Numbered from the stretch's first letter, positions 44,078 to 53,277 are shown. The stretch is 64,000 nucleotides of DNA from Exiguobacterium undae DSM 14481 (GCF_000620805.1 NZ_KK211187.1:2481389-2545388), one strand, 5' to 3'. Made by a program: numbers and translations. Notes: generated from the sequence alone by a model not told the origin.

Positions 44078-44149
44078 CTATTTCTGCATATAATAATGTT
44101 TAGGGAAGTCACCATCATAATCGTTGCCATAAGGGCGAGGGAAAGGCAT
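44078..44149 (-). CDS. Possible 23-residue ORF or remnant of a small gene
   Basis: The minus-strand ORF begins MPFPRPYGNDYDGDF and ends with a TAG. It has no good SD. Upstream in the same frame, without a start, the reading continues as AARIQALNGPGI. It lies between cvfB and cshA (the 44019-44302 gap holds nothing else clear). It may be the end of a small gene broken by frameshifts, or chance. Confidence 0.2.
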   Translation of the reverse strand: MPFPRPYGNDYDGDFPKHYYMQK

Positions 44150-44302
44150 GATGCCCGGACCGTTCAACGCTTGAATTCGCGCCGCTTGCCCCCACTAGTG
44201 ATGGGGTTTTATTTGGAAATGGTCGCCGGTAAATACCAGCCGCAACCACCAAAATGATGAATTCCTAACTATTTATTCGAAACGTAGGTTCAATGGGCTA
44301 AC

Positions 44303-45157
44303 TTATTTCGTTAACCGGATACCCGTTTCATGTTTTTCTATTTTTTTGTCTTTCAACAATCGACCTAAAGCACGTTTGAAGGCAGCCTTACTTAGGCCGA
44401 ATACCTCATCAATCGTCTCAGGAGGTGTCTTATCACCATACGTCATCTGACCACCATGTTCAAGCAGGTGAGTCATAATTAAATCCGCATCGATGTCGAT
44501 TGCCTCGTGAGCACGTGGTCTTGCTGAAAGTAATACTGTACCATCTGGCTTCACATTTGTCACCCGTAATTTCATAACTTCTCCAAGACGCGGCCACCGC
44601 TCCATCTCTTGTTCATGCAGAAAACCAATCGTTTGTTCGTTGACCCAGACGTTTACACCCGGATCACGTTGAGCGAATACAAGCCCTTCAACATCCATGT
44701 TATTCCACTCTTCCGGTGCTGGTGTCGCACGTAAGTTGAAATAAGCATAAGGAGCGGGATCTCCGAGCAAACGAAGTTTTTGATCGTGTTTCAGACGGAT
44801 GTATAATTGATCTCCTTCTTCCGGCCAAAATGTCCGGCGTTGCGGTAAATCGTCAAGCGAGACTAAAACATCTTTCTGAATACCGATGTTTGCGAAGACA
44901 CCTGTATTGTAACGTGTCCCGTTGATCGTCGTTTTGACATAGTCCTCAAACGATGCTTCCGGAATCGTCATCGACGAAGCGAGACGCCCTTCGTTGTCCT
45001 GATAAAGAAAGACCTCTACTTCTTCATCGAGCTCTAACTTTCTAGTTTGTTCATTATTATGAAGTAAGATGTCTTCTTCCCCGTCACTCAAGAAAACACC
45101 GAATTCTGCTTCTCGTTCTACTTTTAATGTGACAACCTGCCCTGCGCGTAATGCCAT
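44303..45157 (-). CDS. cvfB: S1 RNA-binding protein CvfB (YitL)
   Basis: This 284-residue RNA-binding protein is built of S1-type beta barrels (an N-terminal VVTLKVEREAEFGVFLSDGEEDILLH, and later EGLVFAQRDPGVNVWVNEQTIGFLHEQE and MKLRVTNVKPDGTVLLSARP). A C-terminal winged helix follows (PPETIDEVFGLSKAAFKRALGRLLKDKKI). CvfB influences virulence gene expression in staphylococci. The length matches. The SD GGGAG is about ten bases before ATG. Confidence 0.9.
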   Translation of the reverse strand: MALRAGQVVTLKVEREAEFGVFLSDGEEDILLHNNEQTRKLELDEEVEVFLYQDNEGRLASSMTIPEASFEDYVKTTINGTRYNTGVFANIGIQKDVLVSLDDLPQRRTFWPEEGDQLYIRLKHDQKLRLLGDPAPYAYFNLRATPAPEEWNNMDVEGLVFAQRDPGVNVWVNEQTIGFLHEQEMERWPRLGEVMKLRVTNVKPDGTVLLSARPRAHEAIDIDADLIMTHLLEHGGQMTYGDKTPPETIDEVFGLSKAAFKRALGRLLKDKKIEKHETGIRLTK

Positions 45158-45310
45158 TTGTGGTCATCTCCCTTCTATGAGTTCCATTGATTTCTCCCGG
45201 TTTCTGCGTATCACCTACCATACTATACTCTTTTTTCTCCCCTCTCTGACATGAAGCAAGCCGGATCAAATATGACATTTCTGTGAACGGTTCTGATTTG
45301 AGTGATTTTT

Positions 45311-45338
45311 TTGACAAAAAGAGCTATGATAAAACAAT
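45311..45338 (+). promoter_or_regulatory. Promoter candidate for the small secreted peptide
   Basis: TTGACA (45311-45316) is a consensus -35. AACAAT (45333-45338) is a 16-base-spaced -10. It lies about 45 bases before the start. Confidence 0.5.
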
Positions 45339-45380
45339 AGGAAAAAGAAGGTTTAGTTTAGGTAAATATGGGGGAAAAAC

Positions 45381-45548
45381 ATGTTTCATAACATTCAATC
45401 GCGTTCTTTCGCAAGACGCTTTACAAAAACATTGGTATTTGCATTTTTTGCATTCCTTGCAACGATCGGAATTGTTTTCGCAGAAGGTTCGAACAGTACT
45501 GATCTGTCTCCGAAGACACCAGCACTCCAACATATCGATACACCCTAA
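45381..45548 (+). CDS. 55-residue putative secreted peptide
   Basis: This short ORF has GGGGG six bases before ATG 45381. The N-terminus is basic (RSFARRF), then a hydrophobic core (TLVFAFFAFLATIGIVFA, about residues 18-35), then a likely signal-peptidase site at VFA-EG. The mature part would be about 20 residues ending in HIDTP. A terminator follows at once, so it is an independent transcription unit. No family is recognised. Its size and layout recall exported pheromone precursors such as Phr, but no Rap-type partner is nearby. Confidence 0.6.
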   Translation: MFHNIQSRSFARRFTKTLVFAFFAFLATIGIVFAEGSNSTDLSPKTPALQHIDTP

Positions 45549-45580
45549 AATCTACACCTTCCGTGTGGATTTTTTTATTT
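45548..45580 (+). terminator. Terminator after the small secreted peptide gene
   Basis: AATC-ACAC and GTGT-GATT pair with a TTCC loop and are followed by TTTTTTT. Confidence 0.8.
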
Positions 45581-45673
45581 TTTCCGAAGTTTTACTGGGC
45601 GATACAGGAAATCGGTTGTTCATCACGAATTCTTTAAAAGGTGTCATTACCATTTAACTAAGGAGGGCAAGTC

Positions 45674-45979
45674 ATGTGGTTTTATCTTTTTACGACGCTA
45701 ACGGGTCTCATCAGTACATATTTAAGCTATACGTCCGGTTATTACACGGATTCAATCGGTGTTTTCGTCTTCACACTCGCCATTTGTTTGTCGCTCTCTT
45801 CGTTCAGACAGCTCCTTCGGACGTCTCATCAGTCCTATCATGAATATGTGCAGCATCGTCGTGTCAAAAAACAGTATGAACGCATGAAAAAGCGGGAACA
45901 ATCGTACCAATTGTCTTACGATCAACGCGAATCGATTCCACCACTTGCATTATCCGCGACAGAACAGCATGATAAATAA
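45674..45979 (+). CDS. Small membrane protein, unknown
   Basis: This 101-residue protein has an N-terminal pair of TM helices (about residues 2-20 and 28-45), then a basic, charged cytoplasmic helix (HRRVKKQYERMKKREQSYQ) and an unstructured tail. AAGGAGG precedes the ATG. No motif or family is recognised. It is 41 bases before the next gene, so they may form an operon. Confidence 0.6.
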   Translation: MWFYLFTTLTGLISTYLSYTSGYYTDSIGVFVFTLAICLSLSSFRQLLRTSHQSYHEYVQHRRVKKQYERMKKREQSYQLSYDQRESIPPLALSATEQHDK

Positions 45980-46020
45980 AGAATCTGATTTAACTTCTTA
46001 TTAGGAGGAACCGAGTCACT

Positions 46021-46278
46021 ATGAATGAAATACCTTTATCAAACGGTTGGACCCTTCGTTATTCACCTGTCATTGATCTTTGGCTGAAAGAAGACGGTGT
46101 GCTGCTTGTCGATCATGAGGACAAGGTCCGCTTGACACTGATCCTTGACGAAGAGTCGATGGAGATCAAACAGATTGATAATACCAATGCTTCTTTTTCG
46201 ATTGACCCAACGACACGACGCTTGACGTTTGAGCTTGGCGAAACCGAAGAGGAATCAGAACCGCGTTATTGGGAATGA
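46021..46278 (+). CDS. Small hypothetical protein
   Basis: This 85-residue soluble protein is beta-rich (WTLRYSPVIDLWLKEDGVLLVDHEDKVRLTLILDEE) with a strongly acidic C-terminus. An AGGAGG lies about 12 bases before ATG. No family is recognised. A terminator follows directly, so it ends this small cluster. Confidence 0.6.
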   Translation: MNEIPLSNGWTLRYSPVIDLWLKEDGVLLVDHEDKVRLTLILDEESMEIKQIDNTNASFSIDPTTRRLTFELGETEEESEPRYWE

Positions 46279-46282
46279 TGAG

Positions 46283-46313
46283 GAAGACTGGGTGCGATAC
46301 CCGGTCTTTTTTT
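46283..46313 (+). terminator. Terminator before plsC
   Basis: GACTGGGT and ACCCGGTC pair with a short loop and are followed by a T run. Confidence 0.85.
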
Positions 46314-46354
46314 GTACAATAATAAGGAATGAGGAAAAGGAGTCTGATGCCACT

Positions 46355-47053
46355 ATGTTACGCACTATCATCTGGTTCATTTTTTTTGGACTGGTTCTAC
46401 CCCTTACATTACCGTTTCTTCCGGGGGCAAAACGTCGAACGCACGCTGCGCGGTATGCTTATACGCAAAAAGTTGCACAAACTTGGGCCAATTCACTGTT
46501 GCGTCTTGCGGGCGTCAAAGTTCGCATGACGGGACAAGAACACATTCCCGCTGATCAACCGGTTGTTTTCATCGCCAATCACCAAGGGAATTTTGACGTA
46601 CCGATTTTACTTGGTAAGATCGACAAGCCGAAAGCCTTCATCTCAAAAATCGAAGTCAATAAGATTCCCATCGTCAATGTCTGGATGAATCTGATGGGGT
46701 GTGTCATGATTGATCGCAAAGATCGTCGGCAATCCCTCAAGGCTATCCGTGCCGGAATCGAAACGATCAAAGACGGACAATCCATGATCATCTTTCCGGA
46801 AGGGACACGTTCAAAAGGAGGACCGGTTGCCGAATTCAAAGCAGGCAGCTTTACACTTGCGACGTCAAGCGGTGCGCTCGTCATCCCGATCGCGATTTCC
46901 GGCAGCTATCGTGTCATGGAGGAAACGGGACGTATTCGCCCGGCCACTGTCGACGTGACGATTTTAAAACCCATCGATCCTGCGACGATGACTCAAAAAG
47001 AGTTAGTCCAAACGGTCGAACAACAAATCAAGGAAATTGTAGAAGGAGTCTGA
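46355..47053 (+). CDS. plsC: 1-Acylglycerol-3-phosphate acyltransferase PlsC
   Basis: This 232-residue membrane enzyme makes phosphatidic acid. The acyltransferase motifs are present: NHQGNFD (motif I, the H-x4-D site), IDRKDR (II), and FPEGTRSKGG (III). A hydrophobic N-terminus anchors it. The start at 46355 is chosen from the family length, with AAAAGGAG about 12 bases upstream. It is two bases from the next gene and co-transcribed with it. Confidence 0.9.
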   Translation: MLRTIIWFIFFGLVLPLTLPFLPGAKRRTHAARYAYTQKVAQTWANSLLRLAGVKVRMTGQEHIPADQPVVFIANHQGNFDVPILLGKIDKPKAFISKIEVNKIPIVNVWMNLMGCVMIDRKDRRQSLKAIRAGIETIKDGQSMIIFPEGTRSKGGPVAEFKAGSFTLATSSGALVIPIAISGSYRVMEETGRIRPATVDVTILKPIDPATMTQKELVQTVEQQIKEIVEGV

Positions 47054-47054
47054 C

Positions 47055-48947
47055 ATGTTACTTAAAGTCGATCAACTAAAAAAAGAATTCGCCGATAAGA
47101 TTGTTTTCGAAGATGTCACGTTTTCCGTAAGTCCCGGTGATCGCATCGGAATCATCGGTGTCAACGGTACTGGAAAATCGACATTACTTCATATACTAGC
47201 CGGACAAGAAACGGCTGACTTTGGTGAACTCCATCACCCAAATGATTACCGGATCCGCCTGCTGTCGCAGTCAACGGATTATCCGGAAGATCAAACGGTC
47301 ATGCAAGTCTTATTGTCCGGAAACACACCAACGATCAATGCCCTGCGCCATTATGAAATCGCCCGCCTCGCCCTTGAGCAGGATCCCGCAAATGAAACGT
47401 TATTGACGCGATTCATCAGTGCGCAAACGGAAATCGATGCTGCGAATGCATGGGACACCGAATCACGCTTGAAAATGATTTTAAATAAGCTGGGCATCAC
47501 GAATCTCGAGGCAACGATCGGTTCGCTGTCCGGCGGCCAGCGCAAACGTGTCGGATTGGCGGAAGCCTTGTTAGACGAGGCCGATTTATTGTTGCTCGAT
47601 GAGCCGACAAACGAATTGGACGCCGAGACCATCACTTGGCTTGAATCACAGATCAAAGAGTACCGGGGCGCCATCTTACTCATCACCCACGACCGGTATT
47701 TTTTAAACCGTGTCACGAACCATATGATGGAGATTGCCAACGGAACAGCTTATTTTTATGTCGGCAACTACGAATCGTTTCTTGAGAAACGGGCCGAACG
47801 CCGTGAACGGACTGCTTCGATGGAAGAAAAACGCCAAAACATCCTGCGCCGTGAACTGGCGTGGTTACGGCGCGGGGCAAAAGCGCGGACGACGAAACAA
47901 AAGGCACGGATTCAACGGGTCGATGCCTTGCAAGAGTTATCGTACGAGGAAGATGAAGCCGCACTCGAAGTTCAAGTCGGTTCGACACGGCTCGGCAAAA
48001 AAGTCATCGAGGCCGTCGCTGTCCATCAGCAGTTTGGTGACCGGACATTGTTCAGTGACTTTAACTGGTTGTTTGGTCGCAAAGAACGGTACGGGATCGT
48101 CGGTCGAAACGGCAGCGGGAAATCAACGTTGTTATCGATTCTTGCCAAACGTTTAGAACCGACGAGCGGCGAGATCATTCATGGTGAGACAGTGAAGGTC
48201 GGCTTTTATGGTCAGTTTGCCGAATTCAGTCACCCTGAGCGCCGTGTCATCGAGGAAGTCGAACGGATTGCCCAAGTCATCACGACGCTGGACGGGCAGG
48301 AAATCACGGCAAGTCAGATGCTCGAACAGTTTCTGTTTAAGCCGGAGGCACAGTATAAACCGATCGGCAAATTATCCGGCGGCGAAAAAAGACGTTTGAA
48401 GCTGTTGACGATTTTGATGGATGAGCCGAACGTACTGTTTCTCGATGAACCGACCAATGACTTGGATACAGAAACCCTTTCTGTTCTCGAAGACTATTTG
48501 GAATCGTTCCCGGGAACGGTCATTACCGTCAGTCACGACCGCTATTTCCTTGATCGCGTCGTCGATCGGTTACTCGCCTTTGAGAACGGAGAAGTCGTGT
48601 CTTATTACGGACAATATACCGATTACTTGGAGCAACGGGAACCCGCTCCTGCCAACGCACCGGTCACGAAAGAAGCTGTTCCTGTCGAAAAAACAGTCGT
48701 TGAAGTACCGAAAAAATTAAGTTATCAAGAGCAGCTCGACTGGAAAACGATTGAAGCTCAAATTGAAGAAGCTGAACTTCATGCTGAGTCACTTGAACAG
48801 CAACTCGCTTCGTCCGGAAGTGACCTTGGTCAGGTCAATGATATCTACCAACAGATCGAACAAGCAAAAGCGAAGATCGATCAATTGATGGAATACTGGA
48901 CCTACCTCTCTGAAAAAATTGAGGCGTACGAAAATTATAAAAAGTAA
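47055..48947 (+). CDS. yfmR: ABC-F ATPase YfmR (Uup group)
   Basis: This 630-residue soluble ATPase has two ABC domains in tandem with no TM region. Walker A sites are GVNGTGKST and GRNGSGKST, signatures are LSGGQRKR and LSGGEKRR, and Walker B sites are LLLLDEPTNELD and VLFLDEPTNDLD. The inter-domain linker (about residues 230-310) and a C-terminal coiled coil (residues 560-625) fit the Uup/YfmR type. The group acts on the ribosome, and B. subtilis YfmR is reported to relieve stalled elongation. It follows plsC directly. The SD is AAGGAG, six bases before ATG. Confidence 0.88.
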   Translation: MLLKVDQLKKEFADKIVFEDVTFSVSPGDRIGIIGVNGTGKSTLLHILAGQETADFGELHHPNDYRIRLLSQSTDYPEDQTVMQVLLSGNTPTINALRHYEIARLALEQDPANETLLTRFISAQTEIDAANAWDTESRLKMILNKLGITNLEATIGSLSGGQRKRVGLAEALLDEADLLLLDEPTNELDAETITWLESQIKEYRGAILLITHDRYFLNRVTNHMMEIANGTAYFYVGNYESFLEKRAERRERTASMEEKRQNILRRELAWLRRGAKARTTKQKARIQRVDALQELSYEEDEAALEVQVGSTRLGKKVIEAVAVHQQFGDRTLFSDFNWLFGRKERYGIVGRNGSGKSTLLSILAKRLEPTSGEIIHGETVKVGFYGQFAEFSHPERRVIEEVERIAQVITTLDGQEITASQMLEQFLFKPEAQYKPIGKLSGGEKRRLKLLTILMDEPNVLFLDEPTNDLDTETLSVLEDYLESFPGTVITVSHDRYFLDRVVDRLLAFENGEVVSYYGQYTDYLEQREPAPANAPVTKEAVPVEKTVVEVPKKLSYQEQLDWKTIEAQIEEAELHAESLEQQLASSGSDLGQVNDIYQQIEQAKAKIDQLMEYWTYLSEKIEAYENYKK

Positions 48948-48963
48948 GTCCCTCCTCCTTTTC

Positions 48964-49013
48964 TGAATCGTATCCCTTCGTCCACGAGACGTTCGGATAC
49001 GATTTATTTTTTT
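48964..49013 (+). terminator. Terminator after yfmR
   Basis: GAATCGTATCC and GGATACGATT pair around a long loop and are followed by TTATTTTTTT. Confidence 0.8.
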
Positions 49014-49115
49014 GAATTGAATGAACTGGGAAAAAGCAGTGTATGATAGAAAAAAGACGGGAAAAGTTGGTTAATCCAGTCACGTCATCGCAGGTCATCT
49101 TTAGGAGGCGGTTTA

Positions 49116-50915
49116 ATGCAGCAATCTCCCTATTTCATAAAATGGTTCCCACCACTGCTACTCATTTCAGTGACGTTAATGCTGATTGCGTCTACGCAGG
49201 AATCGATTTCAAACATCATCGTCGAGCAGGTGTTACAGTATCTTTCACTTTTTTTGATTGCCTTTTTTATCATCGTTGCTTATCGAAAAGAACAGCAACT
49301 GATTGTTCCACGCCGGAATTTTTGGTTGCTCGCTCTCGGATCGCTGACCTTGTCGGTTATCGGTTCCATTTTGCAGACCATTCATTTGTTCAGTTTTTCG
49401 GACAACTTTTCCGGACTTTATAGCTTAGTGTTGTTTTCGTTATCGCATTACTTATTCCTGTACGCTATTTTTTACCGCGTGGCCTCTAAAAAAAGTTTTG
49501 GTCAACATGTCCTGGCGTTTATGGATGCGATGATCCTGGTCATCTTTTTGGCCCTCGTCGCGTTTCATGGTCTTAACGAATGGGTCAATCCTGCAATCAA
49601 TCCGTTTCCCTATTCGTTAGTCGTCATCATCAATACATCACTTGGTCTGTTCGTATTTTTTTACTTTTTCTTCATTCAAGAGACCCATTGGGTCTCACGG
49701 ACGACTTTATTTTTACTGTTTTTATCGATTTTTATTCGAGGCATTTACGAAATTTCATCTGTCTATTTCCCGGAATTCACGGCCCAATATTTGATTTTTT
49801 CACCGATATTGATTCGTCTGGCTCAAAGCGCAGCAATCCTTTGGCACATCGACCATATTTATGAGGGTTCGGATACGTCATCGATCGTCCAAAGAGTTTG
49901 GCTTCCCTTTTTGTCATTGCCTTTATTTGTTCACTACCTGATCGAGCAAGAAGGTGAGAAACGGGACATCTTCATCATTTTATTTTTATTGATCATCCGA
50001 CAGATTTTGATTACGAGACAACATACGTCGATCGTCAAACAGCTGGATACACGAAATGAACAATTGGCGACACGCATTCAACACCGGACAGAACAAATCA
50101 GGGAAAGTGAACAGCAGGTCATCCCGCTTTTTTTAGGTCACCCTGACCCGATCATCCGGTTGAATCAAACACAACAAATCATCTATGCGAATCGTTCTGC
50201 TCAACAGATCTTCAAGTTATCCGCCATGACGATTGATACGCCGACACATGAACTCCAACACTTGCAAGCGGCACTGGCTAAAGGAATTACCCGTTATCAC
50301 AACGAAGCGCATCAACAATTTGAATTGATTCCGATCCCGATCAAAATCGCCACAGTACCTGTTGGTCATTTTTTGATTCTTCACGACATTACAGAGCGGA
50401 TGAAACGAACACAACGGATTGAATACCATGCTTATCATGATGGATTAACGGATATCGGGAATCGCCGTTCACTCGAACGAACGTTTCATCAAAAATCGTC
50501 CTCCCTCAACTATCTGGCACTCATCGATTTGGACGGCTTTAAGCTCGTCAACGATACGCACGGCCATGAAGCCGGTGACTTCATCCTGATCGAAGTCGCA
50601 CAACGCCTTTCCGCTGAACTGCACGGGGAGGAATCCGTTTATCGTCTTGGCGGAGATGAATTCGCCTTGTTGACGGCCGCTGAAGATGAGCTGTCGTTAC
50701 GCCGGCGTTGTAAACACTTCTTGACGTTGCTGTGTCAACCGTACGTTTATCACGATCAGGCTTTATCTGTCACCGCTAGTATCGGCATCGCCCGTCAAGA
50801 GGACGGGGCTGATTTGGAACAATGGATCAAACAAGCTGATCTTGCCATGTATCGGGTCAAAAACCACGATAAAAACGGGATTGGCGTATACCGATCCGAC
50901 GAAAAAAACGAGTAA
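49116..50915 (+). CDS. Membrane-bound GGDEF diguanylate cyclase
   Basis: This 599-residue protein has about eight to nine TM helices (residues 10-300) as a sensor. A coiled segment and a PAS-like domain follow (residues 345-430), then a GGDEF domain (residues 440-595) with the intact YRLGGDEFALL motif. RxxD, the inhibitory site five residues upstream, is absent, so feedback inhibition by c-di-GMP is unlikely. AGGAGG precedes ATG by seven bases. It could supply c-di-GMP to receptors such as the YkuI-like protein. Confidence 0.85.
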   Translation: MQQSPYFIKWFPPLLLISVTLMLIASTQESISNIIVEQVLQYLSLFLIAFFIIVAYRKEQQLIVPRRNFWLLALGSLTLSVIGSILQTIHLFSFSDNFSGLYSLVLFSLSHYLFLYAIFYRVASKKSFGQHVLAFMDAMILVIFLALVAFHGLNEWVNPAINPFPYSLVVIINTSLGLFVFFYFFFIQETHWVSRTTLFLLFLSIFIRGIYEISSVYFPEFTAQYLIFSPILIRLAQSAAILWHIDHIYEGSDTSSIVQRVWLPFLSLPLFVHYLIEQEGEKRDIFIILFLLIIRQILITRQHTSIVKQLDTRNEQLATRIQHRTEQIRESEQQVIPLFLGHPDPIIRLNQTQQIIYANRSAQQIFKLSAMTIDTPTHELQHLQAALAKGITRYHNEAHQQFELIPIPIKIATVPVGHFLILHDITERMKRTQRIEYHAYHDGLTDIGNRRSLERTFHQKSSSLNYLALIDLDGFKLVNDTHGHEAGDFILIEVAQRLSAELHGEESVYRLGGDEFALLTAAEDELSLRRRCKHFLTLLCQPYVYHDQALSVTASIGIARQEDGADLEQWIKQADLAMYRVKNHDKNGIGVYRSDEKNE

Positions 50916-50929
50916 CTTCGTCTGAACGA

Positions 50930-50964
50930 GAATGGGGGGCCGATTTTTACATCGGCCCCCATTC
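50930..50964. terminator. GC-rich hairpin between convergent genes
   Basis: GAATGGGGG-CCGAT and ATCGG-CCCCCATTC pair. No T run follows on either strand, so termination may be inefficient or need another factor. Confidence 0.5.
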
Positions 50965-51000
50965 TGTATAACGACCAACTTTTGCGTCAGCCTTTTCTTC

Positions 51001-51645
51001 TTATGCTTCCGGACGTGGTGCGATATTGCCTTCTTCGATGTCGAGCAACAAATCAATCAGCTCGGCGCAAAATTCAGGGTATTGCCGTAACAGTGCATCT
51101 TCTCCGACCTCATCCACAAAATCAGCTAACAGAATCCGGACTTCCGGAACAAGTGCTTTAGCGACTTTCATATAGGCAATCGCAAAACGCCACTTGCCCG
51201 AGATATACAGCAACTTCCCAATCAGTAAGTCTCCTGTTTCGACCTCAATCTCCGCTAAGTCAGTCTGATACGTCTGTTTTGACATGATGTCGACGACGCC
51301 TTCTTCTTCGACGAGAAACAGCGACGGAACCGGATCCGCCAATCCTCTCAGCGCCCGATACAAACTCGGTGACATGTCTTCCTTGACTTGCTCCAAGAAA
51401 CGACCGTGTGATGTTTTTCCCTGTTCATCGGTTTCATAAAAAATCGCCCAATCGACAAACAGATCACGGAATAATTCAGCATCTTTTAGATACCAACGGC
51501 CTTCCGTTGCAATTTCTTCGATGAAGGCGACCCAGTCCGTACTTCGGGCAGTCGCCGCTTCTTGATACATCGTTTTAAGCGCTGTATTCATCTCTGCTTC
51601 CGATACAGTCGTCGGAAAAGGGATTATCTTTCGCTCACTTTTCAT
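51001..51645 (-). CDS. Hypothetical protein, YfmL-linked
   Basis: This 214-residue, acidic and largely helical soluble protein has no recognised motif. A Trp-rich stretch lies near residues 35-70 (STDWVAFIEEIATEGRWYLKD, DWAIFYET). Its start overlaps the helicase stop (ATGA), so it is translationally coupled to the upstream gene. I cannot assign a function. Confidence 0.6.
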   Translation of the reverse strand: MKSERKIIPFPTTVSEAEMNTALKTMYQEAATARSTDWVAFIEEIATEGRWYLKDAELFRDLFVDWAIFYETDEQGKTSHGRFLEQVKEDMSPSLYRALRGLADPVPSLFLVEEEGVVDIMSKQTYQTDLAEIEVETGDLLIGKLLYISGKWRFAIAYMKVAKALVPEVRILLADFVDEVGEDALLRQYPEFCAELIDLLLDIEEGNIAPRPEA

Positions 51646-52817
51646 CGTGTAGGTCCTTTCCGGTGTGGGTTCGCCGGTCGTTTGATTGTTTCCGGTTCAG
51701 TGACTTCCCGTTTCGGAATCACTTCTCCCCGATAGATCTCCATCTCTTCCATCTCCACACCCATTTGTTTCGCCAATGTTTTCAGGTGTCTTAAATCGTG
51801 ATCCGTGACAAGAGCTAACACCATTCCGGAAGCATTCCCACGTCCCGTACGTCCCGAACGGTGAACAAAGTCATCAAATGATTCAGGTAAATCATAATGC
51901 ACGACATGTGTGACGGCTTCGATATCGAGTCCACGTGCGGCTAATCCCGTTGTCACAAGTAACGGGAACTCTCCCCGTTTGTAAGAACGCAGTGTCTCCA
52001 TCCGTTCCCGCTTTCCTTTTTCAGCATCTAAAATCCGATACTTCAATGAGAACTTGCTTAATTCTCCATTGAGCGGTCCCAAGAAAGAACGGTTATTGAT
52101 GAAGGTCAGTACTTTTGCTCCCTGCATGTTCGCCAACCGGCGTAAATATTCAGGCTTGAGACGGCGTGACATTTCGATATAACCAAATTTCACTTGTGTG
52201 CTGACGGCACGTTCGACGCGAATGCGTTCCGGCTCGTTCGCAAACAATGTTTTCCCCCACTCGGCCGTCCGCTCCGGTAATGTTGCCGAAACAAAAGCCA
52301 ACTGCCGGTCACGGAGTGCACTGTTGGCAATCCGCGTTGCCGATGCACTCATGCCGCTCTCATAAATTTGATCCGCTTCATCTAAAACAATCAGCTTTAC
52401 TTTGTGCATCTTGAGTTTTTTAGAATCAATCAATTCCACCAGACGTCCTGGTGTCCCGACAATGATTTGAGGTTTTTTCTTCAACCGTTCGTGTTGACGT
52501 TTTAATTCGACGCCACCGATGAAGGCTCCTGATTTAATCCCGCTGCCTTGTGCAAACAGTTGAATGACTTGGTGAATCTGCATGACGAGTTCACGTGTCG
52601 GTGCTGTGATGACGACTTGAATATGCGGCTCCGCTGCGTCAATCAATTCTAAGGCCGGAATGACATAAGCCAATGTTTTTCCGGTTCCGGTCGGTGCTTC
52701 GACCAACACATCTTTTCTGTCCCGTAACAACGGAATCGCCTGTTCTTGGACCGGCATCATCGTCTCGAAACGTGCACGCTCCCATGCTTCTGTAATAAAA
52801 GGTTTCATAAAGTCCAT
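51642..52817 (-). CDS. yfmL: DEAD-box RNA helicase, YfmL-like
   Basis: This 391-residue helicase has a minimal core: PVQEQAIPLL (Q motif), PTGTGKT, PTRELV, TPGR, DEAD, SAT, ARGLD and HRSGRTGRG. It lacks the RNA-binding tail of CshA, as does B. subtilis YfmL, which takes part in ribosome assembly and cold growth. The start at 52817 has AGGAG about ten bases upstream; the longer frame overlaps the upstream gene. It is in an operon with the two unknown genes around it. Confidence 0.87.
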   Translation of the reverse strand: MDFMKPFITEAWERARFETMMPVQEQAIPLLRDRKDVLVEAPTGTGKTLAYVIPALELIDAAEPHIQVVITAPTRELVMQIHQVIQLFAQGSGIKSGAFIGGVELKRQHERLKKKPQIIVGTPGRLVELIDSKKLKMHKVKLIVLDEADQIYESGMSASATRIANSALRDRQLAFVSATLPERTAEWGKTLFANEPERIRVERAVSTQVKFGYIEMSRRLKPEYLRRLANMQGAKVLTFINNRSFLGPLNGELSKFSLKYRILDAEKGKRERMETLRSYKRGEFPLLVTTGLAARGLDIEAVTHVVHYDLPESFDDFVHRSGRTGRGNASGMVLALVTDHDLRHLKTLAKQMGVEMEEMEIYRGEVIPKREVTEPETIKRPANPHRKGPTR

Positions 52818-52845
52818 AACGTGTATTCTCCTACTCTCTTCTGCA

Positions 52846-53277
52846 TCATTCTGTGACATATTCAAATTGATCGGTCGTTTCGTCACGCAGACCACGTAAC
52901 GTTTGTGTGTATTCGTTTCCGGCGTCGATGAGCCGGATGTGATATACCACTTCCTGGTCATTCTTTATTTCTTCCGTCAAAATATCAAACCCTTGAATGA
53001 CCCGGTCTTGCAGTTCATCCGCCAGTTTCGGAAACTGACCGAGCACCGGGTAATCGGATCGGACATCACTCGGGCGACGAATCAGCTTCGCCAAGTATTT
53101 TTCTTTATATCCGATGAAATCTTCAAAATCAAAATCATCTTCAAAACGAATCCAAAAGCCGTCTTCCTCAAACTCCGTAATCATTCCCGTTCGCGGTGTT
53201 CCTTCAGTCGATACTTTTAACGTCACCCAATCACCTGTTCTATAATCGGCACGGTCTTCCAACAGCAAAAAATCCAT
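52846..53277 (-). CDS. Hypothetical protein upstream of yfmL
   Basis: This 143-residue acidic protein has a beta-rich N-terminus (RTGDWVTLKVSTEGTPRTGMITEF) that resembles a small barrel (KOW or Tudor-like), then an amphipathic middle. No family is recognised. GGAGG lies eight bases before ATG 53277. An Fnr-type palindrome sits about 75 bases upstream. It is the first gene of an operon with yfmL. Confidence 0.6.
   Translation of the reverse strand: MDFLLLEDRADYRTGDWVTLKVSTEGTPRTGMITEFEEDGFWIRFEDDFDFEDFIGYKEKYLAKLIRRPSDVRSDYPVLGQFPKLADELQDRVIQGFDILTEEIKNDQEVVYHIRLIDAGNEYTQTLRGLRDETTDQFEYVTE

Noticed and set aside
45283-45657. 124-codon plus frame overlapping the secreted peptide
   Set aside because: It crosses a terminator and has no SD; the 55-codon frame in another register has an SD and a signal peptide.
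48960-49115. Possible extra gene between yfmR and the GGDEF gene
   Set aside because: The space is filled by a terminator and a promoter-like stretch; no frame of useful length has an SD.
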